Below are positions 35,793 through 44,498 of a DNA stretch of 64,000 nt, in pieces. The stretch covers positions 2,852,001 through 2,916,000 of the forward strand of contig NZ_CP163423.1 in NCBI RefSeq assembly GCF_041429785.1. The letters run 5' to 3'. Made by a program: the position numbers and the translations under genes. Position 1 is the first letter of the stretch, and the number at the start of each line of letters is the position of its first letter. The DNA comes from Fretibacter rubidus. Its GTDB lineage: Bacteria > Pseudomonadota > Alphaproteobacteria > Caulobacterales > Maricaulaceae. The notes under the pieces were generated by a model. That model had not been told where the DNA came from and searched no databases. It was given only the letters and a program-made list of their open reading frames with translations.

Positions 35793-36746
35793 ATGTCCAA
35801 CCAAACTGATATATTGCAATTTGATAGCCCTGATTTGGTGCGAAAGCTGTGTGGGGCGAACCATGCGAATTTGGCGCTGATTGAGGATGCTTTTGACGTT
35901 TATGTCGAGGCCCCCGGCAGTGCCATTCATATCAATGGCGACGGGCCGAGCCGCGCGCGCGCGACCGAGCTGGTGCGCGAGATTTATTCGCGGCTGGAAC
36001 GCGGTTGGCCATGCGGGGCGTCTGATATTCGCGCGTTAATCCGCGCCATTGGTGACGGCAAGGTGAAAGCCGCCAAGGCCGACGCGATCATCCCCTTTCC
36101 GCGCCGCGCGCCTATTGTGCCCAAAACCCCCCGCCAAGAAGGCTTTATCCAAGCGCTGCAAGAAAATACGATTAATTTTGGCGTCGGCCCTGCGGGTACG
36201 GGCAAGACGTTCCTCGCCACCGCATATGGGGCATCATTATTGGCGCGGGGCGAAGTGGCGCGCTTTATTGCCTGTCGTCCTGCTGTGGATGCGGGCGAAC
36301 GGCTAGGGTTTTTGCCGGGTGATTTTAACGAAAAAGTTGACCCCTATATGCAACCCATTTGGGACGCACTGAATTTCGTTTTGGGCCGCGAAGACGTCGA
36401 ACGCCGCCGCGCATCAGGCGAGATCGAAGTCGTGCCTGTGGCGTTTATGCGCGGGCGGACATTGTCCGATGCCTTTGTCGTAATTGACGAGGCGCAAAAC
36501 GCGACTATCCCGCAAATGAAGATGATTTTAACCCGCCTGGGTGAACGCGCGAAATATGCCGTGACGGGCGATCCGGGACAATCGGATTTACCGCGCGGTG
36601 TCGATAGTGGCCTCGCCCATGCACTGGGTATTTTGCAAGGCATCAAAGGCATTAAGACGACAACCTTCCTCGCCTCTGATGTTGTGCGTCACCCGCTGGT
36701 TGGGAAAATTGTCAATGCTTATGAGAAGGACGCGAAACGGGATTAA
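35793..36746 (+). CDS. phoH: PhoH-family ATPase (YbeZ-like)
   Basis: 317 residues. An N-terminal KH-like region (about 1-100) is followed by FPRRAPIVPKTPRQEGFIQAL, Walker A GPAGTGKTFLA near 131-141, and Walker B VVIDEAQNATIPQMKMILTR; then TGDPGQSDLP, the PhoH signature. YbeZ interacts with YbeY, whose gene follows 32 bases downstream, and links to 16S rRNA maturation and RNA decay. The vapBC pair separates it from miaB. Confidence 0.94.
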   Translation: MSNQTDILQFDSPDLVRKLCGANHANLALIEDAFDVYVEAPGSAIHINGDGPSRARATELVREIYSRLERGWPCGASDIRALIRAIGDGKVKAAKADAIIPFPRRAPIVPKTPRQEGFIQALQENTINFGVGPAGTGKTFLATAYGASLLARGEVARFIACRPAVDAGERLGFLPGDFNEKVDPYMQPIWDALNFVLGREDVERRRASGEIEVVPVAFMRGRTLSDAFVVIDEAQNATIPQMKMILTRLGERAKYAVTGDPGQSDLPRGVDSGLAHALGILQGIKGIKTTTFLASDVVRHPLVGKIVNAYEKDAKRD

Positions 36747-36778
36747 GCTGCCACTGGCCGCATAAACACCGCCTTCTA

Positions 36779-37273
36779 ATGACCCAAACTTCTACCGCAG
36801 CATTACCCTTTGATATCGACATCACGGTTAACTGTGAGGATTGGCACAGCGCCGCTCAAAACCTTGACGACATTGTCCACAAAGCCCTTGGCGCAATTTG
36901 GCCTGCGCTTGATACGCCTAAAGCGGGCGAGCTTTCTATCGCTTTTGTCAGTGACGCGGACATACAGACCCTAAACCGCGATTACCGCCATAAGGACAAA
37001 CCAACCAATGTCCTGTCGTTTCCGTCCGTTGGGCCCGCCCCCGTCATGGGCGATATTATCATCGCGCTTAAGACAACGCAGAGCGAGGCGCAATCCGCTG
37101 GTAAGCCATTAACCGACCATGTCACTCATTTATTGATTCATGGTTTTTTACATCTTCACGGCTATGACCACGCGACAGACAATGAGGCGAGCGTTATGGA
37201 AGCGCTAGAGATTAAGGCGCTGGCCTCGCTTGGCATTGACAACCCCTACGAAATCGGAAAAAGTTTTATATAA
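36779..37273 (+). CDS. ybeY: Endoribonuclease YbeY (rRNA maturation factor)
   Basis: 164 residues. The zinc motif H3xH5xH is seen in HLLIHGFLHLHGYDH near 125-139. The LNRDYRHKDKPTNVLSFP element is also conserved. YbeY processes the 3' end of 16S rRNA and takes part in ribosome quality control. The final base of its TAA stop is the first base of the corC ATG (TAATG). Confidence 0.96.
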   Translation: MTQTSTAALPFDIDITVNCEDWHSAAQNLDDIVHKALGAIWPALDTPKAGELSIAFVSDADIQTLNRDYRHKDKPTNVLSFPSVGPAPVMGDIIIALKTTQSEAQSAGKPLTDHVTHLLIHGFLHLHGYDHATDNEASVMEALEIKALASLGIDNPYEIGKSFI

Positions 37274-38298
37274 TGACGGATAACACTGCATCAAAACCAA
37301 CTGGGTCAAAAACGGGCGGTTGGCTGGCGAAATTACTGCGCCAGACAGACGCGATTGACCCCCCGATTGAAGACAGCGCCAATACCAAGCGGCAGAAAAA
37401 AATGATGTCAGCCGCAGAGCTGTTTCATCATCTGCGTGTTGAAGATTTGATGGTGCCGCGCGCTGATATCGTTAGCGTGGAGCGTGATATTGGCCTGCAT
37501 GAATTATCGCAAGCTTTTGAAGCGGCGGGTCATTCCCGCCTACCCGTTTACAAAGAGACGCTGGATGATCCGCTAGGCATGGTCCACATCAAAGACGTGA
37601 TGCCGTTCCTTATGCTGAATGCGCGGGGCCGTAACGGTAAAACCTATTCGGATAAAAAAGTGGCCCCAGGTATTCTTCGTCCCGTGCTTTATGTGCCGCC
37701 GTCTATGCTGGCCCAAGAACTTATGCAGCGCATGCAAGCGCGGCGCATTCATATGGCGATTGTGGTCGATGAATACGGCGGCACCGACGGTATCGTCACG
37801 CTAGAAGATTTAATCGAAGCCATTATCGGCAATATCGAAGATGAACATGACGAGGTCATGTCAGGTATTAAACGGTTCACCACACCCAGCGGTACGATAT
37901 CGTGGGAAGCGGATGCCCGCACATCTATTGATGATTTCGAGGCACGCTTGGGTCGTGATTTCGCAACAGTCGACCAAGAGGATGAAGTAGACACATTAGG
38001 CGGTCTTATCTTTACACTTGCGGGGCGCATTCCAGAACGGGGTGAGATTATCAAACATGCGGGCGGTATCGAATTTGAAGTGATTGACGCCGATGCGCGC
38101 CGTATAAAACGCCTGCGCATGCGGGATGTAACCAAGACTAAAACAGTTGCCAAAACGGCACCGAGCACGACTGAGCTCAAGCCTGCTGAAACGACACCAA
38201 TGTCGAAACGCAAGGCAAAGACCAAATCAAAGCCAAAAAAACCAGTCGATACATCCGCCAGCGATACGCCCCCAAACAGTCCATCAAAAACGAAATGA
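37273..38298 (+). CDS. corC: CorC/HlyC-type hemolysin-family protein with CBS domains
   Basis: 341 residues. Two CBS repeats lie at about 60-175 (VEDLMVPRADIVSVERD and MHMAIVVDEYGGTDGIVTLEDL-type, the latter with the YGGTDGIVTLEDLIEAIIG signature). A CorC_HlyC transporter-associated domain follows at about 205-285. The last 45 residues are Lys/Ser/Pro-rich and variable. The protein has no membrane helix; related proteins bind adenosine nucleotides and regulate magnesium or cobalt efflux. It overlaps ybeY by one base and lnt by four bases. Confidence 0.92.
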   Translation: MTDNTASKPTGSKTGGWLAKLLRQTDAIDPPIEDSANTKRQKKMMSAAELFHHLRVEDLMVPRADIVSVERDIGLHELSQAFEAAGHSRLPVYKETLDDPLGMVHIKDVMPFLMLNARGRNGKTYSDKKVAPGILRPVLYVPPSMLAQELMQRMQARRIHMAIVVDEYGGTDGIVTLEDLIEAIIGNIEDEHDEVMSGIKRFTTPSGTISWEADARTSIDDFEARLGRDFATVDQEDEVDTLGGLIFTLAGRIPERGEIIKHAGGIEFEVIDADARRIKRLRMRDVTKTKTVAKTAPSTTELKPAETTPMSKRKAKTKSKPKKPVDTSASDTPPNSPSKTK

Positions 38299-39935
38299 GC
38301 ACGCGCACGGCACCAGCATTGGGGTCAAAACTAACGTCCTTTGTTGCGCAGGTCTTGGCACAAACGGGATGGCGTGGACGGGGCGTTGATTTTGCCTTGG
38401 GCGCTGTATCAGTGTTATCGCTGGCCCCGTTTCATATGTGGGTGTTTATGTTGCTCGCCTTGGCCGCTTTGTCCTACCGCATCGGTCTTATACCCGCCTT
38501 ATCAGACACCCCTAAAAGACGGGCCTTTGGTCGTGGGTTTTGGTTTGGTCTGGGGTATTTTCTCTGCGGCACCTATTGGATTGGGTCGGCGTTTATTGCG
38601 CGCGGGCCAGAATTTTATGCGATTATGCCCCCGATGATTTTAGGGCTTGCGGTCCTTTTATCCCTGTTTTGGGGTGCGGCAGCCTTATTGCTTTACAAGC
38701 TAAGCCCGCCCTCTGGCGCGCGGCCCATGGTTTTTGCCGCTTGTTTCACACTGTTTGAGTTTTTGCGGGGGCATATTCTGACAGGCTTTCCGTGGAATCT
38801 GCCCGGTTATATTTTCGAGGCGGGCGGTGCGGTGTCGCAATCAGCTTCTGTGATAGGAATTTACGGCCTGACCTTTATTGTCTTCTTGCTCGGCGGGCTT
38901 ATCGCGCGCTTACGACGCGGCGCACTTTACGCGGGTCTGATATTGGCGGTGCTCTTTGCCAGCGGCTTTATGCGACTATCGTCGGCTAGTTTGCAGACGG
39001 TACCCGATGTTCGCTTACGCATTGTCCAAGTGCCATTTTCACAAGCCGACCAATTTGATCCCGTTAAATCCACCGACATCGTCAACCGCTACCTCACTAA
39101 TTCCATTGCGCCAGGGCTTGATAATGTCACCCATGTCATTTGGCCTGAAGGGGCGGTATCAGGCCTCGCCATTGAAAATGAACCGCTGGTCTATGCCATG
39201 GGCGCTGCGCTTTTATCGCAAACCCAAACCCCGCCTATTTGGCTGCTCAATAGCCTGCGCCAAGAGACACGACCGCATCCCTCCCTAGACGGCCAAATCA
39301 TCAAGGATTATTTTAACAGCTCAGTCGCCATTACCTTTACTAATGAGGGCGTGCCCGCAGTCGCCGCCTTTAATGATAAATCCAAGCTAGTGCCTTTTGG
39401 TGAATTTGTGCCTTTTGGAAAATGGTTAGAGAGCCAAAATTTTGGTCCGCTTTCAACCGCCGTAACCTCTATGACTCCGGCCCCAGGGAAAGACCTATCG
39501 ACATTTCCAGGCGTGCCAAGGCTAAGCCCGCAGATTTGTTACGAGATAATATTCTCAGGCTTGACGCCAAGACCACAAAACAACGACGCGCAATGGATTT
39601 TAAACCAATCCAATGACGCCTGGTACGGACGCTCCATTGGGCCCTATCAACATGCCAACCAAGCCCGTTACCGTGCAATAGAAGAAGGCCTGCCAATCAT
39701 TCGCGCGGCGGCCAATGGGTTATCAGGGCAAATTGACCCCTATGGCCGCTGGGGCCTAACTCAACCAAAAATTGATGATAGTGGCGTAATTGACGTCAAT
39801 CTTTACCAAGCTTTAACGAAAACAGCCTTTAGACCCGTCTTTAGTCTGTTAATTCTCTTGATATGTGCGGCAATTTGCCTATTTTACGCCCGTGGAGCAT
39901 CGAGTCGCTTGCGGCGCGATACATTTTATAATTGA
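38295..39935 (+). CDS. lnt: Apolipoprotein N-acyltransferase
   Basis: 546 residues. About six or seven membrane helices occupy residues 30-230, including a tryptophan-rich YLCGTYWIGSAF-type stretch. The periplasmic nitrilase-like domain holds the catalytic triad Glu285 (VIWPEGAVSG), Lys364 (KLVPFGEFVPFG) and Cys415 (PQICYEIIF). It adds the third acyl chain to lipoproteins in the inner membrane; several lipoproteins in this window would be its substrates. It overlaps corC by four bases. A C-terminal membrane helix follows near 515-535. Confidence 0.95.
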   Translation: MSTRTAPALGSKLTSFVAQVLAQTGWRGRGVDFALGAVSVLSLAPFHMWVFMLLALAALSYRIGLIPALSDTPKRRAFGRGFWFGLGYFLCGTYWIGSAFIARGPEFYAIMPPMILGLAVLLSLFWGAAALLLYKLSPPSGARPMVFAACFTLFEFLRGHILTGFPWNLPGYIFEAGGAVSQSASVIGIYGLTFIVFLLGGLIARLRRGALYAGLILAVLFASGFMRLSSASLQTVPDVRLRIVQVPFSQADQFDPVKSTDIVNRYLTNSIAPGLDNVTHVIWPEGAVSGLAIENEPLVYAMGAALLSQTQTPPIWLLNSLRQETRPHPSLDGQIIKDYFNSSVAITFTNEGVPAVAAFNDKSKLVPFGEFVPFGKWLESQNFGPLSTAVTSMTPAPGKDLSTFPGVPRLSPQICYEIIFSGLTPRPQNNDAQWILNQSNDAWYGRSIGPYQHANQARYRAIEEGLPIIRAAANGLSGQIDPYGRWGLTQPKIDDSGVIDVNLYQALTKTAFRPVFSLLILLICAAICLFYARGASSRLRRDTFYN

Positions 39936-39991
39936 GTTCGGTCATGGATTGGTGGGGGCACCTGAGATACCGGGATGAACGAGGATGAACA

Positions 39992-40420
39992 ATGACGACG
40001 AAACATGGACCACGGTCTGCCAATCCTGTTGACACACATGTCGGCAGCCGCATTCGGGTGCGAAGACAAGTCTTGAAAATGTCACAAGAAAAACTTGGCG
40101 ATATGCTGGGTGTAACCTTTCAACAAGTACAAAAATATGAGCGCGGAGCGAACCGTGTTGGCGCTAGCCGCCTTTGGAAAATGTCGCGCGTGCTGGATGT
40201 CCCTGTATCCTTCTTCTTTGACGGCCTGAAAGGGTATGAAGATGACCTCCCCGCTGGTCAATTTGCCGAAGGCGACCAGACCCCTATCGTTTATGATTTC
40301 ATCCGAAGCACAGATGGTGTGTCATTGGCGACGGCTGTCTCTAAGATTAAAAACAAAGCGGTTCGCCGCCAGATTTTGGAACTTGCGCGGTCTCTCGCGG
40401 CCGAAGCAGACAAAGACTAA
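39992..40420 (+). CDS. XRE-family helix-turn-helix regulator (lnt-linked)
   Basis: 142 residues. An HTH_3 domain fills about 18-75: GSRIRVRRQVLKMSQEKLGDMLGVTFQQVQKYERGANRVGASRLWKMSRVLDVPVSFFFDGL. The C-terminal part is predicted to be helical and ends KKNKAVRRQILELARSLA-like. This gene between lnt and metK is conserved in alphaproteobacteria; its targets are not settled. It closely resembles the second HTH gene at 55199 (shared FQQxQKYExGANRV pattern), so the two are paralogues. Here metK does not follow: the next gene is trmB. Confidence 0.88.
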   Translation: MTTKHGPRSANPVDTHVGSRIRVRRQVLKMSQEKLGDMLGVTFQQVQKYERGANRVGASRLWKMSRVLDVPVSFFFDGLKGYEDDLPAGQFAEGDQTPIVYDFIRSTDGVSLATAVSKIKNKAVRRQILELARSLAAEADKD

Positions 40421-40477
40421 GGCGTCCATTTCGGTATCGCCCGTTACGTCGGGCTGATTAAACCGTGGCCAAATCGT

Positions 40478-40499
40478 GCCGCCTATTATAAGAGGCGGC
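40478..40499 (+). promoter_or_regulatory. Hairpin directly before trmB, occluding its ribosome-binding site
   Basis: GCCGCCT (40478-40484) pairs perfectly with AGGCGGC (40493-40499) over an eight-base loop. The 3' arm touches the trmB ATG at 40500, and the AGAGG that would serve as ribosome-binding site lies partly in the stem. Confidence 0.6.
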
Positions 40500-41174
40500 A
40501 TGAAAAATTCTGACCCTGATAAATTTCGTACATTTGGACGTGCCAAAGGCCGTCCCTTATCAGGGGTGCAACAGCGCCTGTTTGACGATCTTTACCCCAC
40601 CGTTAAAATTGATCTGGCTAACCCGCTGGCAGGTCTGGACCGCTTTGACAAAGTTGCTTTTGAGATTGGCATTGGCGGCGCGGAACACTTGCTATGGCAG
40701 GCCGCGCGCAACCCTGATACGGCCTTCATTGGGGCAGAGCCCTTTCAAAACGGTATCGCCAAAGCGTTAAGAGGAATTGATAGCGAGGCCCTTGATAACG
40801 TCATATTGCATCACGGCGATGCGCGCGACATCCTTGATGTCCTGCCAAGTCATGCGCTGGATACTGTCTATGTGCTGTTCCCCGACCCATGGCCAAAACC
40901 AAAACATCACAAACGCCGCATCATTAATCCAACGTTTCTCAATAACATCCACCGCGTTTTAAAACCCGGCGGCATATTTCGTTTTGGGAGTGATATTATT
41001 CATTATGTCGATTGGACGCTGACCCGCGTCTCAAACCACGGCGGATTTGACTGGTCACCACAATCCCAAGCGGACTGGCGGGTGCGGCATGATGATTGGC
41101 CGTCCACGCGGTATCTGGAAAAAGCGCTGCGCGAAGGCCGCACGGGGCATTTCTTTACGTTCACCACGATTTAA
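40500..41174 (+). CDS. trmB: tRNA (guanine-N7-)-methyltransferase
   Basis: 224 residues from the ATG at 40500, with AGAGG upstream; a GTG at 40476 is within the hairpin and less likely. The SAM-binding motif is FEIGIGGAEHLL (about 50-61). The signature FPDPWPKPKHHKRRII lies near 122-138. It methylates G46 in the variable loop of tRNAs. In related genomes it follows metK, which supplies SAM; here the HTH gene stands in front instead. The C-terminus ends GRTGHFFTFTTI. Confidence 0.94.
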   Translation: MKNSDPDKFRTFGRAKGRPLSGVQQRLFDDLYPTVKIDLANPLAGLDRFDKVAFEIGIGGAEHLLWQAARNPDTAFIGAEPFQNGIAKALRGIDSEALDNVILHHGDARDILDVLPSHALDTVYVLFPDPWPKPKHHKRRIINPTFLNNIHRVLKPGGIFRFGSDIIHYVDWTLTRVSNHGGFDWSPQSQADWRVRHDDWPSTRYLEKALREGRTGHFFTFTTI

Positions 41175-41204
41175 TAACGCCGCACCAAAGACTGAAATCA
41201 CGAC

Positions 41205-41233
41205 TCGACAAGGGTCAAGAGTTGGACTATAGC
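41205..41233 (+). promoter_or_regulatory. Predicted sigma-70-type promoter for the rimP-nusA leader
   Basis: TCGACA and TATAGC are 17 bases apart between the trmB stop and the following terminator hairpin. The fit to TTGACA (5 of 6) and TATAAT (4 of 6) is decent. Positions may be off by one base. Confidence 0.4.
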
Positions 41234-41270
41234 GACTTTAAATAAGGCCTTTCGCACAGGATGCGAGACG

Positions 41271-41296
41271 GCGGCTCCATCCGGGGCCGCTTTTTT
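41271..41296 (+). terminator. Terminator or attenuator upstream of rimP
   Basis: GCGGCT (41271-41276) pairs with GGCCGC (41285-41290) around an eight-base loop, followed by TTTTTT (41291-41296). It ends trmB transcripts, and, with a promoter candidate just upstream of it, may also attenuate the rimP-nusA-infB operon. Confidence 0.75.
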
Positions 41297-41374
41297 AATG
41301 CCTCAATATAGGGACCAATTACGGTTACAACGGAGGCCCAACGGGCGGCCACAAACGGATGCCTAACGGGCAAA

Positions 41375-41929
41375 ATGAGTATGAAAACGAAAACGGATTT
41401 GGACGCCCGCGTCCTTGATATTGTCGACCCTATCGCGAAGGACCTTGGCCTGCGCATTGTGCGCCTTCGTGTCATGTCGGGCAAACGTAGCACGCTACAA
41501 ATTATGGCGGAGCGTATGTCTGATGGCCTGATGGGGATTGGCGAGTGTGAAGCCCTGTCGCGCGCGGCAAGTTCTGCTCTTGAGGTCGAAGACCCCATTC
41601 GCGACGCCTATGTCCTAGAAGTATCGTCCCCCGGGATTGAACGACCGCTAACCGCGCTTGAAGATTTTGAGGCCTATACAGGCTATCTTGCACGGCTAGA
41701 GCTGGACAGATTAGTTGAGGGGCGCAAGCGCTTTCGCGGCGTTTTGGCAGGTGTTGACGGCGAGAACATCGACATCAATTTAGATAACGAGACAGAGACC
41801 GCGCAAATTCCCTTTGCATGGATTTCAGAAGCGAAACTTTTAATCACGGATGAGTTGATAGAGGCCGGGCAAAAAGCCCGCGCCGCCCTTGACGCTGAGA
41901 CTAAGAATAATACTGACGAGCAGGAATAG
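41375..41929 (+). CDS. rimP: Ribosome maturation factor RimP
   Basis: 184 residues. The N-terminal domain begins DARVLDIVDPIAKDLGLRIVRLRV and has GIGECEALSRAASSALEVEDPIRDAYVLEVSSPGIERPL, the strong RimP signature near 60-98. The C-terminal SH3-like domain follows. It helps assemble the 30S subunit. A later ATG (41381) is possible. It is 9 bases from nusA and opens the rimP-nusA-ylxR-infB-rbfA run. Confidence 0.95.
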   Translation: MSMKTKTDLDARVLDIVDPIAKDLGLRIVRLRVMSGKRSTLQIMAERMSDGLMGIGECEALSRAASSALEVEDPIRDAYVLEVSSPGIERPLTALEDFEAYTGYLARLELDRLVEGRKRFRGVLAGVDGENIDINLDNETETAQIPFAWISEAKLLITDELIEAGQKARAALDAETKNNTDEQE

Positions 41930-41938
41930 GAGACAGAT

Positions 41939-43597
41939 ATGTCGACATCAGGAATTAGCGCAAACCGCCTAGAGCTTTTGCAAATCGCCAGCGCCGTTGC
42001 GCAGGAAAAACAAATCGACAAAGCCATTGTGCTGGGCGCGATTGAAGAAGCCATTCAAAAAGCCGCCCGTCTGCGTTACGGATCAGAGCTTGATATTCGC
42101 GCTAAGCTGAACCCTGTGACAGGCGAAATGGACCTGACCCGTGTTGTCACTGTGGTCGAAGAGATTGAAAACGACGCGACAGAGACCAACCTTGCCACAG
42201 CACAACTTGATCATCCCGAGGCCGAGATTGGCTATGAAATTGTAACGCCACTGCCGCCGATTGAATTTGGTCGCGTGCAGTCACAAATGGCCAAGCAGGT
42301 CATTATGCAAAAAGTTCGCGAAGCCGAACGCGCCCGTCAGTTCGAAGAATATAAAGACCGCAAAGGCGAGATCATCAACGGCATCGTCAAACGCGTTGAA
42401 TATGGTCACATCATTGTTGATTTGGGCCGGGCCGAAGGCGTCATCCGCCGCGACCAAACTTTGCCGCGTGAAAACGTCAAAAACGGCGATCGTATCCGTG
42501 CCTATATCCTGGATGTGCGCGAAGAACCCCGCGGCAGCCAAATCTTCTTGTCGCGCTCTGCTCCGGAATTTATGGCGCAATTGTTCGCCCAAGAAGTGCC
42601 CGAAGTTTATGAAGGCATCATTCAAATCGTGGCCGTTGCGCGCGATCCGGGTTCTCGTGCCAAAATCGCGGTTTATTCCAATGACGGCTCTATCGACCCT
42701 GTCGGGGCCTGTGTTGGTATGCGCGGCTCGCGCGTGCAAGCGGTCGTCAATGAGCTGCAAGGTGAGCGCATCGACATCATCCCGTGGACCGACGAAGCCG
42801 CGACCTTTATCGTGAACGCTTTGCAGCCAGCCGAAGTGACCAAAGTCGTACTGGATCAGGACGAAAACCGTATCGAGGTCGTTGTCCCTGATGAGCAGCT
42901 ATCACTGGCCATTGGCCGTCGTGGTCAAAATGTGCGTTTGGCGTCACAGCTATCAGGTTGGGCGATTGATATCATGACCGAAGAGCAAGAATCAGAGCGT
43001 CGTCAAAAAGAGTTTGCCGAGCGCTCAGAGCTGTTCATGACAGGTCTGGATGTTGACGAAATGATTGCGCAACTTCTTGTGTCAGAAGGCTTCCAAACCA
43101 TGGAAGAAGTTGGTTACGTCGAGCTTGCCGAACTGACCGCTATTGACGGGTTTGACGAAGAAACAGCCGAAGAGCTTCAAGCCCGCGCGCGTGAATATCT
43201 CCAGAAACTGGCCGATGCTCAAGACGAAGAGCGTAAAGCCGCTGGCGTTGAGGACGATGTGCTGGACGTCGAAGGCGTTACCCTGCCGATGGCTGTGCAA
43301 TTTGGTAAGCACGAAATCAAATCGGTCGAAGATGTCGCTGGCCTCGTCCCTGATGATTTGCGCGGTTATACTGAGTATAAAAACGGCGAGAAAATCCATG
43401 AGGAAGGCATATTAGAGAGCTTTAAAATGTCTGAAGAAGACGCGACAATGCTCATCATGCAAGCCCGCGTTAAAGCAGGCTGGATTGATGAAAGCGCGCT
43501 AATCGCAGAGATTGAAGAGGAAGAAACCGAAGAAGACGCCGCACAAACGGACGAAAACGGCGACGCTGTTCTCACCGCTGACGACGTTTTCGGCTAG
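41939..43597 (+). CDS. nusA: Transcription termination/antitermination factor NusA
   Basis: 552 residues. The N-terminal RNA polymerase-binding domain covers about 1-125; the S1 domain follows with GEIINGIVKRVEYGHIIVDLGRAEGVI (about 140-170); the two KH domains contain GACVGMRGSRVQAVVNELQGERIDIIPW (about 258-285) and GRRGQNVRLASQLSGWAIDI. Helix-hairpin-helix-like repeats near 370-450 and an acidic C-terminus complete it. NusA modulates pausing, termination and rRNA antitermination. AGGAG lies before the start. Confidence 0.97.
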   Translation: MSTSGISANRLELLQIASAVAQEKQIDKAIVLGAIEEAIQKAARLRYGSELDIRAKLNPVTGEMDLTRVVTVVEEIENDATETNLATAQLDHPEAEIGYEIVTPLPPIEFGRVQSQMAKQVIMQKVREAERARQFEEYKDRKGEIINGIVKRVEYGHIIVDLGRAEGVIRRDQTLPRENVKNGDRIRAYILDVREEPRGSQIFLSRSAPEFMAQLFAQEVPEVYEGIIQIVAVARDPGSRAKIAVYSNDGSIDPVGACVGMRGSRVQAVVNELQGERIDIIPWTDEAATFIVNALQPAEVTKVVLDQDENRIEVVVPDEQLSLAIGRRGQNVRLASQLSGWAIDIMTEEQESERRQKEFAERSELFMTGLDVDEMIAQLLVSEGFQTMEEVGYVELAELTAIDGFDEETAEELQARAREYLQKLADAQDEERKAAGVEDDVLDVEGVTLPMAVQFGKHEIKSVEDVAGLVPDDLRGYTEYKNGEKIHEEGILESFKMSEEDATMLIMQARVKAGWIDESALIAEIEEEETEEDAAQTDENGDAVLTADDVFG

Positions 43598-43628
43598 ACC
43601 CGCGATAAATTTAGACACGGATACGCCC

Positions 43629-44363
43629 TTGAACACCGCCCACACAGACCCCACATCACATCCCTTACCAACAGATATGTTGGAAGAAGAGAGTGATGAG
43701 GCGTGGGCGAAAAAGCGCGGTCATAAAAACCGCGAGCGTAAGTGCCTTGCCAGCGGAGAGGTCACAGACCCCCGCGATATGATCCGCTTTGTGCTGAGCC
43801 CTGATTATGTGGTCACGCCCGATATTGTGGGAAAGCTACCGGGACGCGGCGCATGGGTAAGCGCTAATAAAGAGGCGCTAAACGCCGTGATAAAGTCCAA
43901 GGGTTTTGCGCGGTCATTCAAAGGCAAAGCCGTGGTGCCGGATGATATGACAACCCTTGTCGAGGATTTGTTATGTCGCCGTATTTTGGGTCTTATCACC
44001 ATGGCGCGCAAATCAGGTCATATCTATTTAGGATATGATCAGGTCAAAACGGCGGCTGGCGAAGGTACGCTGGCCTGGCGGATTGAGGCCAAAGACGGAT
44101 CAGAGGACGGGCGGAGTAAAATTCGTACGCTATCCAAGGCCGTCGCAAAAGAATTAGAGCTTCCCCTGCCGAAAGTCATGGGATGTTTTACAAATGAAGA
44201 ACTGGCGGCGGCCCTCTCGCGGGAGTCGGTGGTACATATCGGTCTGCCGCGCGGGCCCATGGCCAAGGCCTTGGCGCAAGAGGTGAAACGGCTCGCAGGA
44301 TTTCGCGATCTTGTGCCGCCTGATTGGCCTGATATTGCCCATGAACGGCAATATGGGGCCTAA
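43629..44363 (+). CDS. YlxR/DUF448 RNA-binding protein with L7Ae-like C-terminal domain
   Basis: 244 residues from a TTG at 43629; the ATG at 43677 is an alternative. The first part (about 15-110) has NRERKCLASGEVTDPRDMIRFVLSP and GKLPGRGAWVSANKEAL, the YlxR signatures. A second domain (about 120-244) has RILGLITMARKSGHIYLGYDQV, which is the ribosomal L7Ae/L30e-like region fused in alphaproteobacterial versions. Such proteins bind RNA; the role is not firmly known. It lies between nusA and infB as in related genomes. An overlap of its frame with nusA before the TTG is not used. Confidence 0.88.
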   Translation: MNTAHTDPTSHPLPTDMLEEESDEAWAKKRGHKNRERKCLASGEVTDPRDMIRFVLSPDYVVTPDIVGKLPGRGAWVSANKEALNAVIKSKGFARSFKGKAVVPDDMTTLVEDLLCRRILGLITMARKSGHIYLGYDQVKTAAGEGTLAWRIEAKDGSEDGRSKIRTLSKAVAKELELPLPKVMGCFTNEELAAALSRESVVHIGLPRGPMAKALAQEVKRLAGFRDLVPPDWPDIAHERQYGA

Positions 44364-44376
44364 AGCGCATAAATAA

Positions 44377-44392
44377 CCCCGCTATAGCGGGG
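44377..44392 (+). other. Perfect 16-base palindrome between ylxR and infB
   Basis: CCCCGC-TATA-GCGGGG forms a six-pair stem with a four-base loop 13 bases after the ylxR stop. No T-run follows, so it may slow or process the message rather than terminate it. Confidence 0.6.
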
Positions 44393-44498
44393 ATTGAGTG
44401 TTGAATATATAATGCAGAGCGCTAGGTTACGCGGACTTTGCAAAACGGATAAAGCAAGGAAGACACTGGATTTATGACCCGGTGCTAGGAAGAATTAA

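Noticed and set aside
43512-43628. Extended start of the ylxR gene overlapping nusA
   Set aside because: The extension lies wholly in the nusA coding region and its translation is Lys/Thr-rich, unlike any YlxR N-terminus.
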